Assembly: GCA_046719715.1 (NCBI GenBank)
Contig: JBDNCJ010000018.1
Location: forward strand, 1 to 50,943
Source: JANWWM01 sp046719715
GTDB lineage: Bacteria; Bacteroidota; Chlorobiia; Chlorobiales; Thermochlorobacteraceae
DNA: 50,943 nucleotides
Direction of reading: 5' to 3'
The notes under the pieces were generated by a model that was not told the origin of the DNA, did no database searches, and saw only the letters and a list, made by a program, of their open reading frames with translations. The translations under genes and the position numbers were made by a program. Positions 18,608 through 27,648 of the stretch are shown one piece after another; positions within the stretch are counted from its first letter, which is position 1, and every line of letters starts with the position of its first letter.

Positions 18608-19138
18608 TTAGATTTCCTCAACTTTGATATTGCTGTTGGTGTAAATGCAAATATCGGCAGCGATTTTGAGCGATTCGGTAACGATGGTTTTCGCGTCTAA
18701 ATCGCTGTATTTCATCATGCCGCGTGCCGCCGCCAGCGCATACATACCGCCGCTTCCGATGGCGACGATGCCGTCTTCGGGTTCAATGACGTCGCCCGTG
18801 CCTGAAACGATGAGTGCTTTTTCAGGCGAGATGACGGCGAGCATGGCTTCCAAGCGTCGAAGATACTTATCGGTACGCCAATCTTTAGCAAGTTCGACGG
18901 CGGCGCGCTCCAACTTACCGCTATGCGATTGCAATTTCTCTTCAAATTTTTCGAGGAGCGTCATGGCGTCGGCGGTTGCGCCGGCAAATCCGACCAAGAC
19001 CTTGCCGCCGTGCAAGCGTCGGACTTTGGTGGTAGAATGTTTGAGAATCGTTGCGCCCTGTGTCATCTGTCCATCTGACCCCAGCGCGCCTTTTCCGTCT
19101 TTCAAGACACCGACAACGGTAGTTGCGTGAATGTTCAT
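18608..19138 (-). CDS. hslV: HslV, peptidase subunit of the HslUV protease
   Basis: 176 residues, a proteasome-beta-type threonine peptidase. The mature N-terminal nucleophile should be Thr6 of MNIHATTVVGV, exposed by removal of a five-residue propeptide, as in several other HslV/CodW proteins (E. coli only loses Met). GSDGQMTQG and KVRRL follow in the expected places, and the segment VGFAGATADAMTL is the usual family motif. It is 79 bases after rpoN and just ahead of hslU, so the protease pair probably shares a transcript with sigma-54. Confidence 0.97.
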   Translation of the reverse strand: MNIHATTVVGVLKDGKGALGSDGQMTQGATILKHSTTKVRRLHGGKVLVGFAGATADAMTLLEKFEEKLQSHSGKLERAAVELAKDWRTDKYLRRLEAMLAVISPEKALIVSGTGDVIEPEDGIVAIGSGGMYALAAARGMMKYSDLDAKTIVTESLKIAADICIYTNSNIKVEEI

Positions 19139-19217
19139 TTTCCTTTGATTACGAATGATTGATTACAAGTCAGTAAGGTTGTTGGAAGTGTTATGACGGT
19201 TGTTTGTGGATTTAAGT

Positions 19218-20816
19218 TCAAATGGATTCAATTTTTTTGCGCAAGCGTGCGACGGGAATGCCGAGTTGCTCGCGGTATTTGGTAACGGTTCGCCGTGCGA
19301 GTTTATAGCCGCGCTCGCTGAGCAGTTCGGCAAGTTTATCGTCGGACAGTGGTTTTCCCGATTCTTCTTTTTCGATGAAGTCTTTTATGGCTTGTTTGAT
19401 GACGCGGTTCGAGACTTCGTCGCCGGATTCCGTTTCCATTGCCGTCGTGAAGAAATATTTTAATTCAAAGACGCCGAAATCGGTCTGCACGTATTTTCCA
19501 TTGACGACGCGGCTGATGGTGGCGATGTCGAGCTGTGTGTCTTCGGCGATGTCTTTAAGAATCATTGGTTTCAATTTCGATTTACCGTAAACGAAGAAGT
19601 CGTATTGGCGTTTCATGAGTGCCGTCATGACTTTTTGCATGGTATGTCGACGCATTTGAATTGCGCCGATGAAGCCTTTGGCGGCAGAGAGTTTTTCGCG
19701 CAAGAATTCTTTGGTTTCTTTGGATTGCGACTTATCGCTCATCAAATTTTTGTAATGTTTTGAGAGGCGAATTTGAATATTTGTGCGCTCGTTTGAAGTT
19801 AAAACGAGGTCTTGACCATTGAAAGTAATGGTAAAGTCGGGAATTACATAATTACCAATTCGTGAAGGCGCGTCGCCGCCGGGTTTCGGGTTGAGTTTTT
19901 GAATGAAGGCAACGGCGCGTTTGAGCTCGTCGGGCGAGCAAGCGAGTTCTTGAAGGAGTTTTTCGTAGTGCTTCATGGCGAAGTCGTTGTAGTGGTAGGT
20001 CAAGATTTTCTGGGCGAGGCGTCGGGCTTCTTCGTGCGCATCATCGAGGTCTTCTTTGGCGAGGGCGGCAAGTTGAATGAGCAAGCATTCTTGCAAGTTT
20101 CGCGCCCCGATGCCGGGCGGGTCGAGCGTCCAGATTTTTTCTAAGACGGCTTCGATTTCTTTTTCGGTCGTCTCAACGCCGGCGGTCAAAAGTCCGTCGT
20201 GAATGATGTCGAAAGAGCATCGCAGGTATCCGTCGTCGTCGAGGTTGCCGATAATTTCTTCGGCAATTTGAAGTTCTTTTTCGGAGAGGTCGAGCAAGTG
20301 AAGTTGGGCGAGCAACCGTTCCGAAAGATTTTCTTCGTAAGTGGGTTGAAGGTAATCGTGCATGTCGTCGCTTGCGTCGCGTTGTTGTTGCACTTTGTAG
20401 CCTTCGTCGTCGTCATGATTCAATACTTCCGCAAGTTCGGCATCGAAGTCGTTTTCCTCTTGAACAGCGTTCTCTTCTTCTTCGCGCTTTTTTTCCGATG
20501 CTTGCTTTTCCGCAAGTGCATTTTCAGCGGTCGGCGTCTCAATCGGTGACTGAACTGCCTCGCCAATGACTGCCTCGCGCACGGCGACTTCGAGCGTGTT
20601 AGGCTCTGGCGACTGCTCGGCGCTGAATTCCTCATCTAACTCTTGCACTTCGCTCAACGCTTCGCCTTCTTCCAACAAAGGATTTTCTTCCAACTCTTGC
20701 TTGACGCGTTGCTCCAACTGCAAGACGGGCAGTTGCAGAAGTTTGGTGTATAGAATTTGTTGCGGACTGAGCCGCAAGGTTTGAATTTGCCGTTGTGAAA
20801 GTCCGTGTGCACTCAT
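19218..20816 (-). CDS. rpoN: RNA polymerase sigma-54 factor
   Basis: 532 residues. Region I is at the N-terminus (GLSQRQIQTLRLSPQQILYTKLLQL) with the Gln/Leu pattern that contacts the activator and -12 element. An acidic region II follows (about 50-170). The core-binding and DNA-binding parts include ISRVVNGKYVQTDFGVFELKYFF and the C-terminal RpoN box ARRTVTKYRE that reads the -24 element. All parts are present. It sits 24 bases after a DUF3109 gene and 79 bases before hslV. A sigma-54 activator is found at 52-1260, which fits a working sigma-54 system. Confidence 0.97.
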   Translation of the reverse strand: MSAHGLSQRQIQTLRLSPQQILYTKLLQLPVLQLEQRVKQELEENPLLEEGEALSEVQELDEEFSAEQSPEPNTLEVAVREAVIGEAVQSPIETPTAENALAEKQASEKKREEEENAVQEENDFDAELAEVLNHDDDEGYKVQQQRDASDDMHDYLQPTYEENLSERLLAQLHLLDLSEKELQIAEEIIGNLDDDGYLRCSFDIIHDGLLTAGVETTEKEIEAVLEKIWTLDPPGIGARNLQECLLIQLAALAKEDLDDAHEEARRLAQKILTYHYNDFAMKHYEKLLQELACSPDELKRAVAFIQKLNPKPGGDAPSRIGNYVIPDFTITFNGQDLVLTSNERTNIQIRLSKHYKNLMSDKSQSKETKEFLREKLSAAKGFIGAIQMRRHTMQKVMTALMKRQYDFFVYGKSKLKPMILKDIAEDTQLDIATISRVVNGKYVQTDFGVFELKYFFTTAMETESGDEVSNRVIKQAIKDFIEKEESGKPLSDDKLAELLSERGYKLARRTVTKYREQLGIPVARLRKKIESI

Positions 20817-20840
20817 TGCCTTTGATTCAAATTGAGTTTT

Positions 20841-21416
20841 TCATTTATGCGTTTTTTCGTTGTTGCGACAGGCATTCAAAAACGACTTCGTCCATTTCGC
20901 GCCGTATTTTCGCGCCAAGGCGGGCGCAAGAAATTCGTAGAGATTGACTTTTTCTTTTGCACCGCACATACGTCCCGCCTCGCACTCTTCGATTTGCATA
21001 TAGACCAACGCCTCCATTCCCAGCCGCCGCCTGATGCGTATCGGAAATAAATGGCACGAGAGAGGTTTCTGAAATTCACTTTCGCCGTTCAGATACAATT
21101 TTTCCAAATTGCACGTCGCAATTCCTCGTTCATCAATCGTGGCAAAGACGCACTCGCGCCCGTCGACCGTCGTGAGAAACAAACTTCCTTGATGGACTTC
21201 ATAAATACCTTTCTCGTCAAGGGCTTTGCGGTTGGCTTCGGGCAAAAGCGGCTTGACTTTTTCCAACAACGATTCAATGATTTTGACTTCATCTGTCGTA
21301 ACAGGCGCGCCCAATTCTCCGACCACGCAGCATGCACCTTTGCACCGGGCTAAATCGCATCGGAATTTTGCCTGCATCACTTCGTCGTCAATCAAAACGC
21401 CGTCTATTACAATCAT
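20841..21416 (-). CDS. DUF3109 family cysteine-rich protein
   Basis: 191 residues. Conserved cysteines lie in RCDLARCKGACC (about 19-30), CVFA, ATCNLE, CHLFPIR and CEAGRMCG, a spacing like that of YkgJ-type zinc/iron-cluster proteins. These suggest metal binding, but function is unknown. The protein is soluble, with no leader. It is the first gene of the run leading to rpoN, hslV and hslU, all in the same direction. A link with sigma-54 beyond co-transcription is not shown. Confidence 0.8.
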   Translation of the reverse strand: MIVIDGVLIDDEVMQAKFRCDLARCKGACCVVGELGAPVTTDEVKIIESLLEKVKPLLPEANRKALDEKGIYEVHQGSLFLTTVDGRECVFATIDERGIATCNLEKLYLNGESEFQKPLSCHLFPIRIRRRLGMEALVYMQIEECEAGRMCGAKEKVNLYEFLAPALARKYGAKWTKSFLNACRNNEKTHK

Positions 21417-21547
21417 GTTGAATTATTTGAGTTAGCAATGCCGCCTGCACAAAGATTATGCCAATAAATGTAAGAAAAAATGTGTCGCGAAGAAACGGCT
21501 CGCGCCTCGAAAGCAAATAAAATGAAAGAAAAAAGTAGAAGCGAGGA

Positions 21548-21579
21548 TTTTTTATTTTCAAGATGAGCCTGTATATTTG
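21548..21579 (+). promoter_or_regulatory. possible Bacteroidota-type promoter for tRNA-Val/rpmG
   Basis: TATATTTG at 21572-21579 fits the Bacteroidota -7 consensus TAnnTTTG, and TTTT at 21548-21551 stands 20 bases upstream where a -33 TTTG is expected. The tRNA begins 33 bases further on. The -33 match is imperfect. Confidence 0.4.
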
Positions 21580-21611
21580 CGTCCCTTTTTCGAAGGGTAA
21601 CTTTGAAGTAA

Positions 21612-21685
21612 GCGCGGTTAGCTCAGTTGGTTAGAGCGCCACCTTGACACGGTGGAGGTCACTAGTTCGAATCTAGTATCGCGCA
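21612..21685 (+). tRNA. tRNA-Val(GAC)
   Basis: Full cloverleaf: acceptor GCGCGGT pairs with ATCGCGC (one G-U), D arm GCTC/GAGC, anticodon stem CCACC/GGTGG with loop TTGACAC and anticodon GAC at 21646-21648, T arm ACTAG/CTAGT with TTCGAAT. The discriminator is A at 21685. The 3' CCA is not encoded. rpmG follows 50 bases on. Confidence 0.95.
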
Positions 21686-21735
21686 CAAACACGATTATTT
21701 TCACACAACGATTTACATTCAACGATTTTACACCA

Positions 21736-21918
21736 ATGGCAAAGGCAAAAGGCAATCGCATCACCATCACGCTCGAATGCACCGAAGCGCGCAAAGAAGG
21801 CAAATCGCCCTCGCGCTACACCACGCAAAAGAACAAGCGCAACGATACCGAGCGATTGGAACTCAAAAAATATAACCCTGCCTTAAAACGCAGAACGATT
21901 CATAAAGAGGTGAAGTAA
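21736..21918 (+). CDS. rpmG: 50S ribosomal protein L33
   Basis: 60 residues from the ATG at 21736 (MAKAKGNRITITLECTEARK). The longer open frame from 21652 runs into the tRNA gene and must be wrong. L33 is a small basic protein of the large subunit near the E site. TTQKNKRNDTERLELKKY and the basic tail match the family. Only one cysteine (LEC) is present, so this is the zinc-free (C-minus) form of L33, lacking the CxxC pairs. It is probably on one transcript with tRNA-Val and ends at a strong terminator. Confidence 0.95.
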   Translation: MAKAKGNRITITLECTEARKEGKSPSRYTTQKNKRNDTERLELKKYNPALKRRTIHKEVK

Positions 21919-22004
21919 GAGCGGTCAACTAAACGCGGTGAAGCCGTGTGGTCAAGCCGATTCTTTGAAGTGAGTTCAGGTCAGATTTAGAATTGCAAGC
22001 AACG

Positions 22005-22034
22005 GGCGGAAAGGGTTTCCGCCTTTTTCTTTTT
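22005..22034 (+). terminator. intrinsic terminator after rpmG
   Basis: GGCGGAAA (22005-22012), loop GGG, TTTCCGCC (22016-22023), followed by TTTTTCTTTTT. A textbook rho-independent terminator on the plus strand. It has no U run on the minus side. Confidence 0.9.
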
Positions 22035-22052
22035 CGGATTTTTATTGGCGTT

Positions 22053-24494
22053 TCACAAGATTTTTACAACCACCATTGTCATGTCGTCATACTGCGGGGC
22101 GAATCCGGTGAAGCGTTGAACGTCTTTACAAATCGCCTGTACGACTTCGCGCGACGTTGGTTTGCTTGCAAAAGATGCCAGTGCTTTCAATAGTCGCTCC
22201 TCGCCATATTCCTCACCTTCTTCATTTTTTGCTTCACTGAATCCGTCGGTATAAAATACAAGCGTATCGCCTGATTGGAGCGACGCGGTTGTTTCTTCAA
22301 GGGTTTTCTCGAAGACTTGGGAGTCAGCGAGTCCAAGCGCCATTCCTTTGGGCATCGGCGCAGAACTTGCCCCCGTGCTTCGGCTCACGAGCAGGAGTGG
22401 GTTATGTCCAGCGCGTGCGTAACGCAAGTTTTTTTCTTTGACGTCGATAATGGCGTAAATCATGCTCACGAACGTGCCGCGCTTGAAGGATTGAAATACA
22501 AGGCGATTTGTTTCCGTGAGCACTTGCTTTGGCTCAGCAATGACGCCAGAGGCGAATTGAATCACGCCCTTGACGAGGGTCATATACATCGCCGCCGGCA
22601 CGCCTTTTCCCGACACATCGCCAATAGCGACAGCGAACTTTCCGTTGGGGAGTTTCATGTAGTCGTAATAGTCGCCGCCGACTTCGAGCGCGGGCAAACA
22701 AATTCCCGAAACGTCCAATCCCCTCACCGTCGGGTCGTGTTGCGGGAGCAGTCGGAGTTGGGTTTCGCGGGCGATTTTGAGTTCCTCTTCCATTCGAGCG
22801 CGCTGTGAAATGCGTTGCACGTGCGAGGGCAATACCGACCCCTTGAACGAGAACTCCTCACCACGTTGAAGCGCGAACACCGCGGCGACGCCCACCACCG
22901 CCAATAGGCTTAAATCAGCAACGCCTGCGCCCCAAAATTCAGCCGACGGCGCAAGCAAGAGCGGAATGTTTGAAAACAAGAATTGATAAACAAACTCCGC
23001 CGTGATTACGGCAAGTAACCCCCGCTTGGCGGAAAACGCCGACAGCACGATTCCAATAACGAGCGACCCCGCAAACGATGCCCAGAATGGATAAACCGGT
23101 GGAAAGTAATGGTAATAAACCGCCCATGCCAGCCCCGTTATTCCAATCGCAAGCCACTTCTTTTTCAACTTCTTTAAAATCCGCTCAAAGAGAAACAGCC
23201 GAATGAGCACGTTTGCGCTCACCACCGTTCCAAGTTCCCAAAATGGACTGAACGGCAAAATGGATTCGCTGACCGCAACGCCCGCCGTTCCAGACCATGT
23301 GCCGAAAAAGTGATTGCCGAGCGCGATGGTGGCGATTGCCAGAGCACACACGACGATTCCAAACGCCGCTCCAACAAGCACTTCGCGCCCAACCGCTTTT
23401 GAAAAAAATTTCTTCTGCAAAAGCGCATCGATTCCCAGAATTTGCATCTCGCGCTTGTTGAATCGTGCATCAGATTCGCCAATCGTCCATGCAAAAAAAG
23501 CAGTGCCCGCCAAAAGCAACTGACCGAATACAATTCCAAAGAAGAGAAAGAAGATGTAATTCAATGACCGCGACAGCCCAAAACTAACATAGACGCTTGA
23601 TGTGCCCGCCGCGTTTAGGAACGCAAGCGTGCCGAGCATGAAAACAACGGCAAAAAGAACCGTTCCACCACGCACGCCAACCTCCCCTTCGTGATACTTT
23701 TTCAGAAAAACGACGGCGAGTAAAATCAGCGTTACAAACACCAGCAACGTCGTCAAGAACCCGCGTGAACCGAAGAGCGCCGCCGCATTCTGAAAGGCTT
23801 CTTCTTTTGCCGCCTCGCTGATGAGCATTTCATTGGAAAAGGATTTTATCATTGAGCCGACGAATCCGACGCTGACTTTTTTCACGCCGATTTCGCCCGC
23901 CCGATGCTCATCGTACCACACAAACGATTGAATCGTGAACGACTTTCGCTCGTCGCTTTTCGCGCTGATGAACGTGAAGCGGCTTGTATCGCGCACGTTG
24001 AGCCCATGTTCGCGCTCGAGAAAGGCGATTGCCAGCACTTTGGCGCTATCGATGGGAATCGGCGCAATGCTCGCCGTATCATAGTATTGCCGCTCCATTG
24101 AGAGCACGTCGCCGCTCGCCGTGAACAAGATTTCCATTGACTCTTGCGAACTTTGTATGGACACGTCTTTCGTCCAAATCACCTTCCAAATCGGAATATC
24201 GACCTCTTTTTGCTCAATAAGCCGACGCATTTCTAACTGCGTATGGTTGGCTTTGAGGGCTGTGGTGTGGGATGGAGATTGCAGTTGAGCAGGAATAATC
24301 GCCTCATCAAATCCATTTGTATTGAAGCCGACGCGCTCGGCATAATCTTTGGCATACTTGAGAATTTCCTCACGACTTTTTTCCAACTTCGGCACATCGG
24401 AAAGCATGGCGTATTTCCAAGCAATCGGAATAAGGAGAAGGCTGATGAAGGTTGTAAAGAGAAGCGGGCGATTGTCTTTGAAAAATTGCGACAT
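22053..24494 (-). CDS. membrane-bound PP2C/SpoIIE-type serine phosphatase
   Basis: 813 residues. TM helix at about 10-30, then an extracytoplasmic region to about 240, then seven or more hydrophobic segments (about 245-555), then a cytoplasmic PPM/SpoIIE domain from about 565 to the end. Metal-binding motifs of the phosphatase are visible: GGDYYDYMKLPNGKFAVAIGDVSGKG with the two Asp residues, YTDGFSEA and DDMTMVVV at the C-terminus. Such enzymes usually dephosphorylate an anti-anti-sigma factor (STAS protein); no STAS or anti-sigma kinase gene is adjacent. The central membrane part (about 430-530, RLFLFERILKKLKKKWLAIG) looks like a CPBP-type membrane domain without clear catalytic Glu residues, so it may sense a ligand rather than cut. 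Divergent from the sensor kinase gene at 24644. Confidence 0.88.
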   Translation of the reverse strand: MSQFFKDNRPLLFTTFISLLLIPIAWKYAMLSDVPKLEKSREEILKYAKDYAERVGFNTNGFDEAIIPAQLQSPSHTTALKANHTQLEMRRLIEQKEVDIPIWKVIWTKDVSIQSSQESMEILFTASGDVLSMERQYYDTASIAPIPIDSAKVLAIAFLEREHGLNVRDTSRFTFISAKSDERKSFTIQSFVWYDEHRAGEIGVKKVSVGFVGSMIKSFSNEMLISEAAKEEAFQNAAALFGSRGFLTTLLVFVTLILLAVVFLKKYHEGEVGVRGGTVLFAVVFMLGTLAFLNAAGTSSVYVSFGLSRSLNYIFFLFFGIVFGQLLLAGTAFFAWTIGESDARFNKREMQILGIDALLQKKFFSKAVGREVLVGAAFGIVVCALAIATIALGNHFFGTWSGTAGVAVSESILPFSPFWELGTVVSANVLIRLFLFERILKKLKKKWLAIGITGLAWAVYYHYFPPVYPFWASFAGSLVIGIVLSAFSAKRGLLAVITAEFVYQFLFSNIPLLLAPSAEFWGAGVADLSLLAVVGVAAVFALQRGEEFSFKGSVLPSHVQRISQRARMEEELKIARETQLRLLPQHDPTVRGLDVSGICLPALEVGGDYYDYMKLPNGKFAVAIGDVSGKGVPAAMYMTLVKGVIQFASGVIAEPKQVLTETNRLVFQSFKRGTFVSMIYAIIDVKEKNLRYARAGHNPLLLVSRSTGASSAPMPKGMALGLADSQVFEKTLEETTASLQSGDTLVFYTDGFSEAKNEEGEEYGEERLLKALASFASKPTSREVVQAICKDVQRFTGFAPQYDDMTMVVVKIL

Positions 24495-24643
24495 AAGAGT
24501 GGAATCCTCGTGCAGGTCGTTTTGAATGTTGGGAAATATAATGCGCTTTGTGCAGGTTTTTGTTGCACTTCTTTGTGATTGAATCAGATTGGCTTTGCTC
24601 GTGCTTTTGTGCTTTCGTTGTAACTTCCCTCCAAATTGTGATT

Positions 24644-25963
24644 ATGAAGAAACGCCTTTCCATTTTTTTGAAATTGCTCGCGGTGATGGTCGTGGCAGTG
24701 GTGTTGATAGATGCGGCTGTTGTAACGGCGTTCCGCTTGGCGTTTGATTTGCCCGAAGACCCGCCACCCTCGCCGCGCGGCTATGCGCGTGTTATCGCTA
24801 ATTATCTTGCCGATGAAATCGGCGCGCCGCCCGATACGCTCATGGCTCGAAAGTATGCGGAAAAATTAGGCATCGGCATTCGTCTTGAAACGCCTGACTT
24901 CGTTTGGACGTCGTCGAGCGACGCCGACTGGGAAGTAACTGAACCGCCACCGCCACCTTTGCCGGATTCAAAGCCTCGGGTGCGTCCGTTCCGACAACGC
25001 GACCGACGCGCCGTTCTGATTGTGCGCGGCGAAACCGTCTTTTCTTTCAAGCTCAAAGACTTGCCGCCGCCGCAAAGTTTTTTCTCGACCGAACGTGCCG
25101 TGCTTTGGCTACTGCTCTTTCTTTCGCTCATCGGCATCGGGCTTTTCTTTCTGCTTCGCCACATGTTTTCGCCCATTCAAACGCTCATCGACGGCACTAA
25201 ACGCATCAGCGCGGGCGATTTCTCGACGCATATTGAAATCAATCGGCGCGACGAACTCGGCGAATTGGCGCACTCGTTCAACGCCATGAGCGCGCGGATT
25301 CACGAGATGCTCAAACGCGAGCGTGAACTGTTGCTCGACGTCTCGCACGAACTTCGCTCTCCGCTCACGCGCATGAAGGTTGCGCTTGAACTGCTCCCCG
25401 ATGGCGTCGGCAAAACGCAAATTCAAAACGATGTCAATGAGCTCAACGCCATGCTCACCGAACTCTTGGAATCGGAACGCTTGCAGTCGAGCAATGGAAG
25501 TTTGAAGCGCATGGTGTTCGACCTTGTAAAAATCGCCGAAGAAGTTCGGTCGGAATTTCGCGACGAGCATGAGCGCATCGCTATTGAAGCAGAGCACGAG
25601 ATACGGCTCTACGCCGATAAAGAGCGCATTCGCTTGCTTTTGCGCAATCTCGTCTCTAATGCGCTCAAATACTCGCAAAGCCTTGTTCGAATTCATCTCT
25701 CTGAAACGCCGTCCAAAGTAGTGCTTCGGGTGATTGATTATGGAAAAGGTATTTCAAAAGAGGATTTGAAAAAGATTTTTGAGCCGTTTTATCGCACCGA
25801 TTCTGCAAGGGTGCGCATGAGTAGCGAGGGCGGCTTTGGATTGGGACTTTACTTGTGCAAAAAAATCGTTGAGGCACACGGCGGCACGATTGTGGCTCAA
25901 AGCGAGGAAGGCGAAACGTGCTTTGAAATCCAACTGCCCAAAGAAAAAGGCGACTCGTTCTGA
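24644..25963 (+). CDS. orphan membrane sensor histidine kinase
   Basis: 439 residues from the ATG at 24644; an in-frame ATG at 24548 would add 32 residues that read poorly. TM1 at about 8-30, a short periplasmic domain (about 32-150) with a Pro-rich stretch PPPPPLP, TM2 at about 152-172, HAMP to about 222, HisKA with His235 in DVSHELRSPLTR, then HATPase with RNLVSNALKYS, DYGKGIS and GGFGLGLYLCKK. This is the CpxA/EnvZ-like layout. The partner response regulator is not in the window, so it is an orphan here. Its stop codon lies inside a terminator stem shared with the convergent gene. Confidence 0.92.
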   Translation: MKKRLSIFLKLLAVMVVAVVLIDAAVVTAFRLAFDLPEDPPPSPRGYARVIANYLADEIGAPPDTLMARKYAEKLGIGIRLETPDFVWTSSSDADWEVTEPPPPPLPDSKPRVRPFRQRDRRAVLIVRGETVFSFKLKDLPPPQSFFSTERAVLWLLLFLSLIGIGLFFLLRHMFSPIQTLIDGTKRISAGDFSTHIEINRRDELGELAHSFNAMSARIHEMLKRERELLLDVSHELRSPLTRMKVALELLPDGVGKTQIQNDVNELNAMLTELLESERLQSSNGSLKRMVFDLVKIAEEVRSEFRDEHERIAIEAEHEIRLYADKERIRLLLRNLVSNALKYSQSLVRIHLSETPSKVVLRVIDYGKGISKEDLKKIFEPFYRTDSARVRMSSEGGFGLGLYLCKKIVEAHGGTIVAQSEEGETCFEIQLPKEKGDSF

Positions 25964-25972
25964 ATCGCCTTT
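25946..25972. terminator. bidirectional terminator between convergent genes
   Basis: AAAGGCGA (25946-25953) and TCGCCTTT (25965-25972), 8-bp stem around an 11-base loop that includes the kinase stop codon. The minus side continues into TTCTTTGGG, a better U-rich tail than the plus side (AACTTGCTTTT). It serves mainly the CsgG-like gene ending at 26013. Confidence 0.6.
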
Positions 25973-26012
25973 AACTTGCTTTTAACTCGACATAGAACGC
26001 TTGTCGCTGACA

Positions 26013-26636
26013 TCACTTCACGAAGCGGCTCATTTCTTTCACCAATCGTTCGGTGGCTTCGCGTAAGGCTTTGGCGGTCGGCGAGTCGTTTTGAGCGGCG
26101 TCGCCGTCGAAGCTACCCCACTCGGTAGAGACGTTTGCGCCCACAGAGCGTTCCGTCGCGCTTCCGTCGGTGCGAAAACTTTCGAGCAATTTTCCTTCTT
26201 TAATGGAAACGAGGTCGCCTTGCAGGGTGATTTTAGACGAGACGCTTCGCGCTGATGTGCCAAGATTTTGCCCCATCACGCTGATGCCGCCAATGCCTGT
26301 TGAGCTGGAGCGCGATTCGGCTTCGAGAATCGTGCCGATAACGACGTAATCAACGCCGTTTTTGCGCCCGATTTCCAACGCCGTTTCAACATCAACGGTC
26401 TCAGGCTGACCGTCTTTGGGTTGATAGCGAATGAACTTGGGCAGGTATTTTTTATCGCGAAGCATTTCAGAGCGAATAAATTTTGCGACTTGCTCGCCGA
26501 AGTCGCCACCGATGCCGGAAGCGTCCTCGAAGGTCAATACGCCGATTTTTTGAGCCGACGCCGAAGAAAAGTTCATCAAAGAACAGCCTACCACAAATGC
26601 GATGGTGATCAACGTCGTGTTTATGATGCGTTTCAT
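26013..26636 (-). CDS. CsgG/LpoB-like secreted protein
   Basis: 207 residues with a signal peptide (MKRIINTTLITIAFVVGCS to ASAQ). The mature chain has the CsgG-type fold signs: QKIGVLTFEDASG at about 29-41, then GVDYVVIGTILEAES (about 95-109), which is the family pattern GADYVVTGTVTE, and a long Ser/Gly/Asn stretch (RSSSTGIGGISVMG). The Cys in VVGCS could be a lipobox, but hydrophobic residues and AQ continue after it, so signal peptidase I cleavage at ASA-Q is my preference. Families of this kind either form outer-membrane pores or are periplasmic regulators; no curli genes are near. It lies 26 bases after the lipoprotein gene at 26663. Confidence 0.7.
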   Translation of the reverse strand: MKRIINTTLITIAFVVGCSLMNFSSASAQKIGVLTFEDASGIGGDFGEQVAKFIRSEMLRDKKYLPKFIRYQPKDGQPETVDVETALEIGRKNGVDYVVIGTILEAESRSSSTGIGGISVMGQNLGTSARSVSSKITLQGDLVSIKEGKLLESFRTDGSATERSVGANVSTEWGSFDGDAAQNDSPTAKALREATERLVKEMSRFVK

Positions 26637-26662
26637 GGTTCGCGGTTGTTTATAGTTACTTG

Positions 26663-27565
26663 TTACATTTTTTTCAGCACTTCTTGCGCGATTTCAATGG
26701 CTTTTTGCTTGTTTTCAGAGTCCTTGTAATCCATGCGAATTGCAAAGGATTGGTTTTTGAAGAAGACGCGCAGTTGGCGGCTTTTCGCACTCCATGTGGC
26801 TAAGTCGCCGACGCCGCTGACGTCCTCGAGCGTTGCATCGCCGTCCATTTTCGTTGCGCCTTCAAGCATATTGCGCATGGTTTTGAGCGTGGCTTCGTCT
26901 TTTCCTTTTTTGCGCTCTTCCTCGATGCGTTTATCAAGTGCTTCTTGCGACATCATATTTCCGCCGTTGCGCAAGCGATTCGTGCCGCTCTCAAAGGTTT
27001 CTCTCGCCATGTTATTGAAATAGGATTCAAAAGAAACCTCAACGTTCTCGCTTTCGGGCGGTGCGATGAGTGCATCGGTCAGTGTTTTTCCGGCTTTCTT
27101 TTCAGCGGCTTTTTGTCCTTTTTGCGTCGCTGTGCCGAGCATGCCCATCGCCATTTCCATTCCCCTCTCTTGGCTCTTCTTGCGAATTTCGTCAGCGTTA
27201 GGTTTTGGATAGGAGAATGTAATTCCGCTCAGTGCGCCTCGATCGATGCAGTAAGTTGGGCGCGTCGGTTTTTCAGGGTAAGGCTCGTTCAATTCTTTTC
27301 CTTCTTTGGCGGCTTTCTGACTGCGCTCGTTGTATTCAGTTAATTTTTTGTAATAAGCGTCTTCCGGATTCTCTTCAAACTTGACGGAGGGGTCAAGCCC
27401 CATCACGCGCTTGACGATGTCTTCGGTTAAAAACTCTTTCGCCGTGCTTTTGCTTTCGGCAGGCGCAGAAGTTTTGGCTTTGTCGTCGCCTTCTTTTTTT
27501 CCACCACACGCGGCAAGCATGAGAAGGAGCAGAACGCCGACGACTCTGACGGATAGATTTTGCAT
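26663..27565 (-). CDS. lipoprotein of unknown function
   Basis: 300 residues from the ATG at 27565; the longer frame to 27622 would hide the lipoprotein signal. Lipobox LLMLAACGG with the Cys at about 20. The mature part is rich in Lys/Glu/Ala with long helical segments and no recognised domain. Distinct pieces are EDIVKRVMGLDPSV near the start, a central ERGMEMAMGMLGTATQKGQKA, and a C-terminal beta-like end QLRVFFKNQSFAIRMDYKD. It is followed by the CsgG-like gene after 26 bases, and it comes 83 bases after the carboxypeptidase-regulatory-like lipoprotein gene. The three may form one transcript. Confidence 0.75.
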   Translation of the reverse strand: MQNLSVRVVGVLLLLMLAACGGKKEGDDKAKTSAPAESKSTAKEFLTEDIVKRVMGLDPSVKFEENPEDAYYKKLTEYNERSQKAAKEGKELNEPYPEKPTRPTYCIDRGALSGITFSYPKPNADEIRKKSQERGMEMAMGMLGTATQKGQKAAEKKAGKTLTDALIAPPESENVEVSFESYFNNMARETFESGTNRLRNGGNMMSQEALDKRIEEERKKGKDEATLKTMRNMLEGATKMDGDATLEDVSGVGDLATWSAKSRQLRVFFKNQSFAIRMDYKDSENKQKAIEIAQEVLKKM

Positions 27566-27648
27566 GGTTCGATTTGGTTTAGATGTTGAAAAAATTGGGC
27601 GCATTGCACAGCATCGCAACACGCCCTGTGTATTGATGAGAGACGCTG

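Noticed and set aside
21618..21735. Frames through the tRNA-Val gene, including an extended rpmG start at 21652
   Set aside because: The tRNA folds fully at 21612-21685, and L33 proteins begin MAK..., matching the ATG at 21736.
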